From: an uncultured Butyrivibrio sp.
GTDB taxonomy: Bacteria; Bacillota; Clostridia; Lachnospirales; Lachnospiraceae
Direction of reading: 5' to 3'
Assembly (NCBI RefSeq): GCF_947169445.1
Contig: NZ_CAMVPU010000020.1
Location: 1 to 64,000, forward strand
Length of the DNA: 64,000 nt
Positions 36,730 through 44,860 of this stretch are shown here, piece after piece. Each line of letters begins with the position of its first letter. Positions within the stretch are counted from its first letter, which is position 1. Below the pieces are notes generated by a model that saw only the letters and a program-made list of their open reading frames with translations, searched no databases and had not been told where the DNA came from. A program made the position numbers and the translations under genes.

Positions 36730-39552
36730 TTACTTATCACCACAAATCTTGTTGATGACAATCTTACCTGCTCTCTTTGCAGCATATGGTCCTACAAGCT
36801 TAAGCTTATCTTCTGCTCTGACCATAGTACTTGCTGCAGGCATATCTCTTGTAAGGTGGATAGCGTCGAATTCACACTTTGTTGTGCAAAGTCCGCATCC
36901 AATACAACGGTTCTCGTCAACTGTTGTAGCACCGCAGCCAAGACATCTTGCAGCCTCTTTCTTAACCTGTTCCTCAGTCAGCGTAAGTCTGAGATCATCA
37001 AAGGTCTCCTTAGCTACTCCAGCCTTCTTACCAGGAATCTGTCTCTGTGCATTGTCGAAGTTCTCAACCTTAATATCGTCCTTATCAAGTTCGATGAACT
37101 CTCTTCTGTCTCTTGCAAGATCAAGACGGTTTCCTTTATGAACAAAACGGTTAATGGAAACGAAGCCTTCTCTACCACCTGCTATTGCATCTATAGCAAA
37201 ACGAGCACCTGTAAATACATCACCACCTACAAAGATATCAGGCTCAGCAGTCTGTCTTGTAAGGCTGTCAGCAATAGCTGTGCCGTTTCTGTTAAGTTCA
37301 ACCTTAGTTCCCTCAAGAAGTCCGCCCCACTGAACAGACTGTCCGATTGAAAGAAGCAGATTTTCGCAAGGAATCTCAATAGTATCGTTTTCATCGTACT
37401 TAGGGCTGAATCTGTGCTGCTCATCAAATACGCTTACGCACTTCTTGAAAATAACAGCCTTGACCTTTCCTGCTTCAGTAACAACTTCCTTAGGTCCCCA
37501 GCCATTCATTACCTCGATGCCTTCTTCTTTTGCTTCTGCAACTTCATCCTTAGCTGCAGGCATCTCTTTTTCACTTTCAAGGCAGAGCATTGTAACCTTG
37601 GAAGCACCAGCTCTTACTGCGGTTCTGGCAACATCGATAGCAACGTTTCCGCCACCAACTACAACTGTCGCACCATTAAGCTTAATGCTGTGGTCCTGAT
37701 TGATGTTTCTAAGGAAATCAACACCTGTCTGAACGCCCTGCGCATTTTCTCCAGGTATTCCAGCCATTCTGCCGCCCTGCATACCGATAGCAATAAAGAA
37801 TGCCTTGTAGCCTTCTGCACGAAGCTGCTGGATTGTTGTATCCTTACCAACTTCTACGCCACACTTAAATTCTACGCCCATCTGTCTGATGACATCTATT
37901 TCAGCATCAATTATATCCTTCTCAAGTCTATAGCTTGGAATGCCGTTCATAAGCATTCCGCCTGGTCTCTTCTCTTTTTCAAAGACTGTTACAGGATAGC
38001 CGTTAAGTCTCAGGTAATATGCAGCTGAAAGACCTGCAGGACCGCCGCCGATTACAGCTACCTTGTACTCATCGCCCCACATTCCGCCATCATGCTTCTC
38101 GCAGAGAGGAATATATCTGTCTTCCTTATTAAGATCCAAAGAAGCGATGAATTTCTTTATCTCATCGATGGCAAGAGGCTGATCGATAGTACCTCTTGTA
38201 CAAGCATCCTCACAACGTCTGTTACATACAGCACCGCAGATATATGGGAATGGATTATCCTGCTTGATGAGCTTAAGCGCATCATCATATCTGCCTTCTG
38301 CAGCCATCTTGATATAGCCCTGAACTGAAAGATGAACAGGACATGCAGTCTTACATGGAGCTGTACCTGTATCATAGCAGTTGATCTTGGCATCATCTCT
38401 ATAGTTGTAATTCCACTTTTCAGGGCCCCACTTCTTTTTATCAGGAAGCTCTGTCTTAGGATATGTAACTTCAGATCCGTTCTTCTTGCAAAGCTTCTGT
38501 CCAAGCTTAGCTGCACCAACAGGACAAACCTCTACGCACTTACCGCAGGCAACACACTTATCCTTTTCAACATGTGCTCTGTATGCAGAAGCTGACATAT
38601 TTGGTGTGTTAAAGAGCTGTGAAGTTCTAAGAGCATTACATACACCTGGTGCGCAGTTACAAATAGCAACAATCTTGCCCTCACCATCAATATTGGTAAT
38701 CTGGTGAACGTAGCCGTGTCTCTCTGCCCTCTCAAGGATCTCATAAACCTCTTCCTTGGAAATGTAATGACCAATTCCACGATCATCCATGTACTCAGCC
38801 ATATCACCCATTCCGATACAGTAATCACCACGGATTTCACCTGAACCCTCACCACGCATAGCCTGCTGCTTACGACAGGAGCATTCTGAAATGCCATACT
38901 TGTCATACATATCAATCCAGCGGGAAAGATGCTCAACAGGTACTGACTGATTCTCAAGGGAAATAGCCTTTTCTACTGGAATAACATGCATTCCGACGCC
39001 TGCACCTCCTGGAGGAACCATCTGTGTAATTCCTGCAAGCGGAAGCTGTGTCATCAGGTTAAAGAATGTAGCAAGCTGAGGGAATTCATCTGTCAGCTTG
39101 TCCTGCATCATCATGAATTCAGCAGATCCGGGAACAAATATAGGCAGCTCGTACTGTCTGTGCTTGTCAGGTGTCTTGGCTCTGTTCTGTTCAACGATAC
39201 CAATCCATTTAAGACGATCAACCATCTCCTGAGCCTTCTCAACGCTCATATTGTTCATCTTGGCAAGCTCTTCTATTGAGTAAGGAACTCTTGTCTTCTT
39301 GAAGTTCAAAAGAAACTTAACCTGTTCCTTGTTTAAAATAAGATCAAGCATCCAATACTCAGGATCTCTGTTGTTGATCTTATTAGTGAGTTTCTTAACA
39401 TATCTGTCTGTAATGAGCTTGGCAAGCTCAATAACCAGTTTCTCCTTCTCAGGATCTTCAGCCTTGTAATTTGGATCCTGCCAATAATCGTTTTCATTGA
39501 TCATTGGATCCCCAATTTTCCATTTTGCCTCCGTTAATGTTTTGGTTGCCAT
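36730..39552 (-). CDS. Iron-sulfur flavoprotein (GltD/NfnB-like) with N-terminal winged helix
   Basis: 940 aa, cytoplasmic. In order: a region with a winged-helix-like segment (about 70-140, PYSIEELAKMNNMSVEKAQ); a Cys-rich block (SECSCRKQQ, CNCAPGVCNA); a ferredoxin-like cluster (CVACGKCVEVCPVGAA near 335); a GltD-type N-terminal cluster domain (CKTACPVHLSVQGYI to CNRRCEDACTRG, about 397-450); an FAD fold (VAVIGGGPAGLSAAYY near 505); an NADPH fold (VVVGGGNVAIDVARTA near 637); and a C-terminal ferredoxin (CIGCGLCTTKCEFDAIHL near 895). This is an electron-transfer oxidoreductase like the glutamate synthase small subunit or NfnB, but the partner is not here. AGGAGG site before the ATG; a long hairpin lies in the leader. 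Confidence 0.85.
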   Translation of the reverse strand: MATKTLTEAKWKIGDPMINENDYWQDPNYKAEDPEKEKLVIELAKLITDRYVKKLTNKINNRDPEYWMLDLILNKEQVKFLLNFKKTRVPYSIEELAKMNNMSVEKAQEMVDRLKWIGIVEQNRAKTPDKHRQYELPIFVPGSAEFMMMQDKLTDEFPQLATFFNLMTQLPLAGITQMVPPGGAGVGMHVIPVEKAISLENQSVPVEHLSRWIDMYDKYGISECSCRKQQAMRGEGSGEIRGDYCIGMGDMAEYMDDRGIGHYISKEEVYEILERAERHGYVHQITNIDGEGKIVAICNCAPGVCNALRTSQLFNTPNMSASAYRAHVEKDKCVACGKCVEVCPVGAAKLGQKLCKKNGSEVTYPKTELPDKKKWGPEKWNYNYRDDAKINCYDTGTAPCKTACPVHLSVQGYIKMAAEGRYDDALKLIKQDNPFPYICGAVCNRRCEDACTRGTIDQPLAIDEIKKFIASLDLNKEDRYIPLCEKHDGGMWGDEYKVAVIGGGPAGLSAAYYLRLNGYPVTVFEKEKRPGGMLMNGIPSYRLEKDIIDAEIDVIRQMGVEFKCGVEVGKDTTIQQLRAEGYKAFFIAIGMQGGRMAGIPGENAQGVQTGVDFLRNINQDHSIKLNGATVVVGGGNVAIDVARTAVRAGASKVTMLCLESEKEMPAAKDEVAEAKEEGIEVMNGWGPKEVVTEAGKVKAVIFKKCVSVFDEQHRFSPKYDENDTIEIPCENLLLSIGQSVQWGGLLEGTKVELNRNGTAIADSLTRQTAEPDIFVGGDVFTGARFAIDAIAGGREGFVSINRFVHKGNRLDLARDRREFIELDKDDIKVENFDNAQRQIPGKKAGVAKETFDDLRLTLTEEQVKKEAARCLGCGATTVDENRCIGCGLCTTKCEFDAIHLTRDMPAASTMVRAEDKLKLVGPYAAKRAGKIVINKICGDK

Positions 39553-39952
39553 AAAAACCTCCTACTATTTGTTTCTTGCCATGTTTCTACTCTTCCCTGC
39601 GAAGTCAAATGCCCAAAGTGCACTTCATATAACATGGCGCTGAACACCAAAACCGCTTTGAATTGCACTTTGGGCACTCGACTTCTTGAAATATATCCCC
39701 ATAACAAAACTACTATTAATTCCATATAATTATACAGGAATCGGTCAAAAATTTCCAGCAAAGTTTAGCATTTTTGTTGTCTTTTGGATGTAAATCTGCA
39801 TATTTTTTAGCAACTTCTGACAAAAATAAAGGTTCAAAACACTGATTAAACAAATACCGTTTCCATTCACAATGTTTTTATGGACATATGCGAAACTATG
39901 CGCAATAATAGTTTCTAGTTTTTTATTTACTTTATAGTTTGAGGTAAAAAAT
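39553..39952. other. 400-bp intergenic region with leader hairpin
   Basis: No gene. It holds the inverted repeat at 39601-39685 and an AT-rich divergent promoter stretch. The GNAT gene to the right has a GAGG site 9 bases before its ATG. Confidence 0.55.
39601..39685 (-). promoter_or_regulatory. 85-nt inverted-repeat leader upstream of the flavoprotein gene
   Basis: Arms GAAGTC, TGCCCAAAGTGCA and TTCA on the left pair with TGAA, TGCACTTTGGGCA and GACTTC on the right, the blocks being separated by small bulges. It sits 49 bp before the start codon of the 940-aa gene. The RNA would fold into a long rod with a loop of about 30 nt. It is either a regulatory leader or a large operator dyad; it matches no riboswitch I recognise. 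Confidence 0.6.
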
Positions 39953-40513
39953 ATGAAAATAGAAAAAGTTACTGTAGCAGATACTGAGGGACTCCTTGAA
40001 ATATATGCGCCATACGTTACTGATACAGCTATCACATTTGAGTATGAGGTACCTTCCAAAGAGGAATTTGCGAAACGGATCCGTAATATATCCGCCAAAT
40101 TCCCATATATCAAGGCTGTAGATGATGATGGCAAGATTTTGGGCTACGCCTATGCCAGCACTTTCAAGGGCAGAAGCGCCTATGACTGGTCGGTTGAAAC
40201 CACTATTTACCTTAGAGAAGGTCAAAAAAGAAATGGCTACGGATCAAAGCTTTATCTGGCTCTTGAAGAAGCTCTAAGAAACATGGGAATCCTTAATGCC
40301 AACGCATGTATTGCCTACCTTAAGGATGGCGAGACCGATCCTCACCTTTCAAATGACAGTTTCTTTTTCCATAAAAAGCTTGGCTATCAGCTTGTAGGAA
40401 CCTTCCATGACAGCGGCTATAAATTCGGAAAATGGTACGATATGATCTGGATGGAGAAAATGCTGGGTGACCACACTGATTCCCCCGCTCCCGTAGACTT
40501 CGGAAATTGGTAA
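39953..40513 (+). CDS. GNAT family N-acetyltransferase (phosphinothricin acetyltransferase-like)
   Basis: 186 aa with the Pat/YncA layout: YAPYVTDTAITFEYE at the N-terminus, GYAYASTFKGRSAYDWSVET in the middle, and acetyl-CoA binding loop EGQKRNGYGSKLYLALEEAL. These enzymes acetylate small amines such as methionine sulfoximine-type compounds. Substrate unknown. Terminator follows at 40522. Confidence 0.85.
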   Translation: MKIEKVTVADTEGLLEIYAPYVTDTAITFEYEVPSKEEFAKRIRNISAKFPYIKAVDDDGKILGYAYASTFKGRSAYDWSVETTIYLREGQKRNGYGSKLYLALEEALRNMGILNANACIAYLKDGETDPHLSNDSFFFHKKLGYQLVGTFHDSGYKFGKWYDMIWMEKMLGDHTDSPAPVDFGNW

Positions 40514-40521
40514 AAATAGTT

Positions 40522-40558
40522 AAAGGCTGTGCAAAATAAAAATGCACAGCCTCTTTTA
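40522..40558 (+). terminator. Convergent terminator
   Basis: Stem AAAGGCTGTGCA / TGCACAGCCT with an A-rich loop, then TCTTTTATT. It serves both the GNAT gene and the minus-strand gene ending at 40562. Confidence 0.8.
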
Positions 40559-40561
40559 TTA

Positions 40562-41212
40562 TCATAAATTAACTTTTGGAAGATTCCAGCGATAATGCCT
40601 TGCAAGGAACCTTAATACAATGACCAGTGTAAAACTACAGACCATGGCAGCATTCCAGCCGCCCAGCACTTCGTACATGGCGACCATCAGTATTCCGCCT
40701 ATTATCACCGGAAGTGCATAAACATGTTTCACGAAAATGGCCGGCATCTGATTGGATAATACGTCTCTTAAGACGCCACCGCCCACTCCTGTTATAAAGC
40801 CCAGGAACACCAGTAAAAAGAAGTCATCCTCATAACCAAAATTAGCACCGATCATGACTCCGTCAACCATAAAAGCTGCAAGTCCTACTGTATCAAAAAC
40901 AAATAGTCCTCTCTCATAAAGTCCGGCAAATTTTCCCGGAATTTCCTTATGAAAATACATTATTCCAAAAACTATGTTGGCAACAATTGCCGACACAAGA
41001 ACGTAAAACGGATTAATAAACATCTGTGGCGGAAAATTTCCCATAATAATATCTCTTGTAAGTCCGCCGCCGCAGGCAGTCAGTATAGCTAAAATATTAA
41101 CGCCGAATATATCCATTTTCTTCTGGATACCGGTAATAGCCCCGGAAACCGCAAATGCTACGGTTCCAATAAAATCAAATATTAGTAGTAAAACTGAAGA
41201 CACTTTTTTCAC
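40562..41212 (-). CDS. TRIC/UPF0126 family membrane protein (YadS-like)
   Basis: 216 aa with seven membrane helices in two three-helix repeats plus one, each repeat with a conserved Gly-rich block (TACGGGLTRDIIMG and ITGVGGGVLRDVLS). Bacterial TRIC homologues form trimeric channels for monovalent cations. The start is GTG, sharing GTGA with the stop of the FIST-GGDEF gene (4-base overlap), so the two are translationally coupled. Confidence 0.85.
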   Translation of the reverse strand: MKKVSSVLLLIFDFIGTVAFAVSGAITGIQKKMDIFGVNILAILTACGGGLTRDIIMGNFPPQMFINPFYVLVSAIVANIVFGIMYFHKEIPGKFAGLYERGLFVFDTVGLAAFMVDGVMIGANFGYEDDFFLLVFLGFITGVGGGVLRDVLSNQMPAIFVKHVYALPVIIGGILMVAMYEVLGGWNAAMVCSFTLVIVLRFLARHYRWNLPKVNL

Positions 41213-42981
41213 TCTCTATAGCATATCTTATTTTTTCCGCTTCCCTTTGCTTCATACAGCGCCTCATCTGCTCTGCGGAAAATATCATCTGCGCTGTCAT
41301 TCTTGGTAAACGCTGTCAGTCCCATTGACACTGATACCGGACCAACAGTCTCAAACTCAGCCTTAGAAATCTGAACTCTTACTTCATCCATGTATTTAAC
41401 AGCTTCTTCAAGGCTCATGCGAGGCAGCATAAAGAGGAATTCCTCACCGCCCCAACGGCCGATCATGGCATGACTAATCTTGGTAACATGCTCTTTTAAC
41501 GCATTGCTGACCTGTACCAGCACAACATCACCCTCTGCATGACCATAGGTGTCATTTATAGACTTGAAATCATCAATATCAACGATTCCAAGAACAATAT
41601 CAAAATTAAGCACTTTATAATGTTCAACAGCACCTCTGGCAAACTTATCAATAACTCGTCTGTTATTAAGGCCTGTAAGTGCATCAGTATCAGCCATCTG
41701 CTGCAATTCCTCATTGGCAGCCCTAAGTTCTGAAGAAGTAACATTTATGAAATTGGCAAGCCTTCTGACCATGGAAATCTGACCATGCATTTTCTGCTCT
41801 TCCGACATTTCAATCTTTTTATCACCATTTCCGGTTGGCTGAGCCTTGGCATGTCCACCTTCTCTCATACTGATGGCAATAAGCGTAACATGATGTTCTA
41901 TGAGGTAATCATCCATCCTCATGATCTCGCCGCTTGAATAAAAGCCACTGACAGGAGCAATCTTACTAAATGGCCCTGTCTCCTTATTGATCAGGTACTT
42001 CCAGTAAATACGTCTAACGCCACAGGAATACAGAAAAATAGCCTGAGGAGCAAACTCTCTTACGTGCTCTGTTAGTTCTTCAACATCACCCTTTATCACA
42101 TCGGGATCACCATAGGAAAGGTTAACAGTGGTCCCCTTGTTAATATCGGCAGCAAGGTTTATGGAGCCATCCTCTGCATTTCTTGAAAAAGGAAGACGCA
42201 ACACCTGATTGCCATGTTGAATGGACATCAGCGGAAACTCCACAACATTGGAAAAGAAATCCTCATCCTCCTGAATATCCAGATACTTGGCATAAATCTG
42301 TGCAGGAGGAATGTTATCAAGTTCGTAAAGGCGCTTACCTTCTATTCTAGTGGCTATAAAATTCTTACCAAGGGGCTTCCAGCCTATGGCATGTTCTATA
42401 TCAACTGCAAAATCTTTACCACAATAGGTAACAAGTGCTACACCCGCATGGCTAATACTGTCCTCGTTAAGAACACTTGAATAGTTTTCATCGATAAGAA
42501 CATTGGCACTGCCACCACCAAAGATCCGGACACTACTTTTACATTTCTCAACCTCATCTAATACCTTATGAGAATTAATAGTCTTTAGTGTAATAAGAAT
42601 TTCGGCAGCAACAATATCAGCTGTTTCGTCGATTATATTCTTGATTTCCCGGCCAAGATCTGTCTCTCCATCAGCCTTGCAGTCAAAGAGATGTACACTA
42701 GTATCTGTTGATTCAAAAACAGACACGGCCATAACCAGGCCGTATTCAGCAAGATGCCCGTCGCAGATGTCACCATTGGTGCTGGTTCCGACTATATGAG
42801 CATCAGGATACATCTCACGTATAGTCTTCTGAACCTGTCCAAGCTGCTCATCATTAAATACTATCGAATACAAGTGAAACAGAATTGATTTATATGAATG
42901 AGTCTGGGTATATTGGCCTATTTCTTCAAACGCCAATGCAACCTCATTTGCTCTAGTAAACTCATAATTAAACTGCTTCAT
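41209..42981 (-). CDS. FIST sensor-diguanylate cyclase
   Basis: 590 aa, soluble. FIST_N and FIST_C domains (about 25-400; FIST domains are thought to bind small ligands such as amino acids), a short coil, then a GGDEF domain (about 430-590) with an intact active motif GRWGGEEFLFMLP near 510 and DIDDFKSINDTYGHAEGD for metal. It should make c-di-GMP, the only catalytically convincing GGDEF in this window. No RxxD inhibitory site is evident just upstream of GGEEF. It overlaps the TRIC gene downstream. Confidence 0.9.
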   Translation of the reverse strand: MKQFNYEFTRANEVALAFEEIGQYTQTHSYKSILFHLYSIVFNDEQLGQVQKTIREMYPDAHIVGTSTNGDICDGHLAEYGLVMAVSVFESTDTSVHLFDCKADGETDLGREIKNIIDETADIVAAEILITLKTINSHKVLDEVEKCKSSVRIFGGGSANVLIDENYSSVLNEDSISHAGVALVTYCGKDFAVDIEHAIGWKPLGKNFIATRIEGKRLYELDNIPPAQIYAKYLDIQEDEDFFSNVVEFPLMSIQHGNQVLRLPFSRNAEDGSINLAADINKGTTVNLSYGDPDVIKGDVEELTEHVREFAPQAIFLYSCGVRRIYWKYLINKETGPFSKIAPVSGFYSSGEIMRMDDYLIEHHVTLIAISMREGGHAKAQPTGNGDKKIEMSEEQKMHGQISMVRRLANFINVTSSELRAANEELQQMADTDALTGLNNRRVIDKFARGAVEHYKVLNFDIVLGIVDIDDFKSINDTYGHAEGDVVLVQVSNALKEHVTKISHAMIGRWGGEEFLFMLPRMSLEEAVKYMDEVRVQISKAEFETVGPVSVSMGLTAFTKNDSADDIFRRADEALYEAKGSGKNKICYRE

Positions 42982-43035
42982 ATAATAACCTCAAAAGCCC
43001 CAGATACATGGGCTCCATACATACCCTCATAAAAT

Positions 43036-43500
43036 TTAATACTTAGCCATTAATCTTTTTAAGAATATTGGCTGAAAAACAAAAATCAACACATATCCTA
43101 CTATAAAACAGATAAAAATGGAAGAAAAAAACATCGAAGAAAGATTAAGCTGTGCCATACCGCCTGACTGCTTCATTGCCATCTGATATGCAAGAAATAC
43201 CATGGAAAAAGTCATGATTGGTGTGTAAATAAGATCAGAAATGAAGCTACTAAAAAATCTTTCCGGAATTGTCCCCTGTTTAAGTCCCAGTTTTCCTGAC
43301 AAAAAGGCGGTAAGCTTCCCCATCGGAATCAAAAAGCCAATGAGTATACTGATGATCATGCTGACAATGACACTGGCGATATACCCGGGAATAGTAAAGT
43401 GCCCCGAAGAAAACATTCCAACAAACGAAAGGCAAAAGCTCATCATAATGCCCATTCTTATGTTCATACCACGGCCAACTTTTTTCATTTTTTCTTCCAT
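43036..43500 (-). CDS. DUF2798-like four-helix membrane protein
   Basis: 154 aa with four membrane helices (GIMMSFCLSFVGMFSSG; ASVIVSMIISILIGFLIPMG; TPIMTFSMVFLAYQMAM; IFICFIVGYVLIFVFQPIF). The layout is like DUF2798 proteins, which have no known role. The ATG at 43500 with GAGAGGG upstream is preferred; a GTG at 43560 would add 20 polar residues but has a weak site. Confidence 0.65.
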   Translation of the reverse strand: MEEKMKKVGRGMNIRMGIMMSFCLSFVGMFSSGHFTIPGYIASVIVSMIISILIGFLIPMGKLTAFLSGKLGLKQGTIPERFFSSFISDLIYTPIMTFSMVFLAYQMAMKQSGGMAQLNLSSMFFSSIFICFIVGYVLIFVFQPIFLKRLMAKY

Positions 43501-43619
43501 AAGTTTTTCCCTCTCTATTTCTTGCCCATAATCATTAGTTTTCTCAGTTACTATTCCCACCTCAATACCATAAAAACATTATAACATGTAACGCACGTAA
43601 TTTTTTCATATATCAAAGT

Positions 43620-43648
43620 GGCGGTACATAAAAAAACATGTACCGCCA
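43620..43648 (-). terminator. Hairpin after the SDR gene
   Basis: 10-bp perfect stem GGCGGTACAT / ATGTACCGCC, 45 bp past the SDR stop. The T-tract is poor. Confidence 0.6.
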
Positions 43649-43692
43649 ACTATAGACCATATTAGTGATTATTTTGTTTCAATTTATAGCTA

Positions 43693-44466
43693 TCACATTG
43701 CTGTCCAGCCGCCATCAATAAAGAGAATCTGACCTGTTGTATAGGATGAGGCATCAGATGCAAAGTAAAGAACTGCACCGTTGAGTTCTCCTTCTCTTCC
43801 GGCACGTCCCATAGGACAATAAGCCTCAGCCACAGGATCAAAGCCGCCTGTACTAAGGATATCATTAGTCATCTCGCTTCCGAAATAAGCAGGGCCAATT
43901 GCATTTACTGTAATGCCTTTCCTAGCCCATTCTACCGCAAGAGCCTTAGTCAGCATCTTAACACCGCCCTTGGCTGTAGCATATGCAGGAACCTGCCAGG
44001 TGTTAGGAGGCATAACCACTTCTGAATGAAGAGAGCCCACGTTGATAATCTTACCATAGCCATTTTTTAGCATAACCTTGCCAACTTCTCTAGCTACATA
44101 GAATACAGCATCCAGATTAGTTCCCAGAACATTTCTCCAGGTTTCATCAGAAAGATCTGCTGCAGGCGTTGCATCACCAACTCCGGCATTATTTACCAGA
44201 ATATCAATCTTGCCATAATACTCTTCAACAGCCTGTACCATGCTCTTAATCTCATCAACCTTAAGAACGTCGCACTTAACTGCCAGGCACTTAACCCCTA
44301 AGCCTTCAATTTCCTTTTTAACTGCCTCAAGCTTTTCAACTCTTCTGGCACAGATGGCAATATCTGCCCCCTGCTCAGCAAGAGCCTTAGCAAACTGAAC
44401 CCCAAGTCCAGATGAAGCTCCTGTTACCAGCGCAACCTTCCCCGTCAAATCCAAAAGATTTTTCAT
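43693..44466 (-). CDS. Short-chain dehydrogenase/reductase (gluconate 5-dehydrogenase-like)
   Basis: 257 aa classical SDR. Cofactor motif TGASSGLGVQFA, NNAGVGD, catalytic Ser in INVGSLHSE, and YATAKGG for Tyr/Lys are visible. A basic residue after the glycine-rich loop (CARRVEK) suggests NADP(H). The substrate is not clear; similar proteins reduce 5-ketogluconate or 3-oxoacyl groups. GGAGGG lies 6 bases before the chosen ATG; the longer upstream frame lacks a site. Confidence 0.85.
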   Translation of the reverse strand: MKNLLDLTGKVALVTGASSGLGVQFAKALAEQGADIAICARRVEKLEAVKKEIEGLGVKCLAVKCDVLKVDEIKSMVQAVEEYYGKIDILVNNAGVGDATPAADLSDETWRNVLGTNLDAVFYVAREVGKVMLKNGYGKIINVGSLHSEVVMPPNTWQVPAYATAKGGVKMLTKALAVEWARKGITVNAIGPAYFGSEMTNDILSTGGFDPVAEAYCPMGRAGREGELNGAVLYFASDASSYTTGQILFIDGGWTAM

Positions 44467-44564
44467 TACGTGCCCTCCATAATTATATTTTACACAATTA
44501 TATCGCAAAGCGATGCCTTTCGTCAAGGATTCATCAATATTACGTCAAATATAATGTATCATTT

Positions 44565-44592
44565 TTGATAGAAACGTTGATTTAGGTACAAT
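44565..44592 (+). promoter_or_regulatory. Promoter of the RiPP-like precursor gene
   Basis: TTGATA, 16 bases, TACAAT, 65 bp before the start codon. Confidence 0.5.
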
Positions 44593-44656
44593 AAGTTGAT
44601 AACATTTATATATAAGAATTCGCTTCGAAAACTAATTTTTTTTAGGAGGAAAACGA

Positions 44657-44800
44657 ATGAAAACATGGATTACACCTGAATTGGTAGAAATGCCGGTAAG
44701 TAAGACAGCTGATCCACCCAAGAAGAATCCTAATAAGGCAGAATCTGATGGATTTCGGAATGGATATACTACTGTTATCCCGCATGAACACAACAGTTAA
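44657..44800 (+). CDS. Putative RiPP precursor peptide (lasso-leader-like), 47 aa
   Basis: A short gene with an excellent TTTAGGAGG site. The N-terminus MKTWITPELVEMPVSKTA fits the leader pattern W/Y-x-x-P-x-L-x5-7-T of Firmicutes (paeninodin-type) lasso precursors, where Thr sits at the second-last leader position. The rest, DPPKKNPNKAESDGFRN then GYTTVIPHEHNS, would be the core. A Glu/Asp seven to nine residues after the predicted cut is expected for a lasso ring; here the first candidates are E29 and D31, 11 to 13 residues from D19, so the ring would have to start further in or the product is of another kind. A terminator and an asparagine-synthetase-like gene follow directly. Confidence 0.65.
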   Translation: MKTWITPELVEMPVSKTADPPKKNPNKAESDGFRNGYTTVIPHEHNS

Positions 44801-44816
44801 TCAGATCAATACTAAA

Positions 44817-44852
44817 GGCCTTGCTATTTTTTATGGCAAGGCCAATTTTTTT
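44817..44852 (+). terminator. Terminator between precursor and synthetase-like gene
   Basis: Stem GGCCTTGC / GCAAGGCC with a loop of about 11 nt and a following TTTTTTT. Such a hairpin after a precursor gene typically gives more precursor than enzyme mRNA. It overlaps the leader of the next gene, whose GAGG site lies just past the T-tract. Confidence 0.85.
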
Positions 44853-44860
44853 GAGGCAAT

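Noticed and set aside
36713..37350. Overlapping plus-strand frames (142 and 209 codons) opposite the flavoprotein gene
   Set aside because: Antisense frames of a gene with strong domain support; no ribosome site.
37414..38028. 204-codon plus-strand frame inside the flavoprotein gene
   Set aside because: Antisense shadow, no family similarity.
39745..40225. Minus-strand frames overlapping the GNAT gene
   Set aside because: Low complexity, no ribosome site; the plus-strand GNAT gene explains the region.
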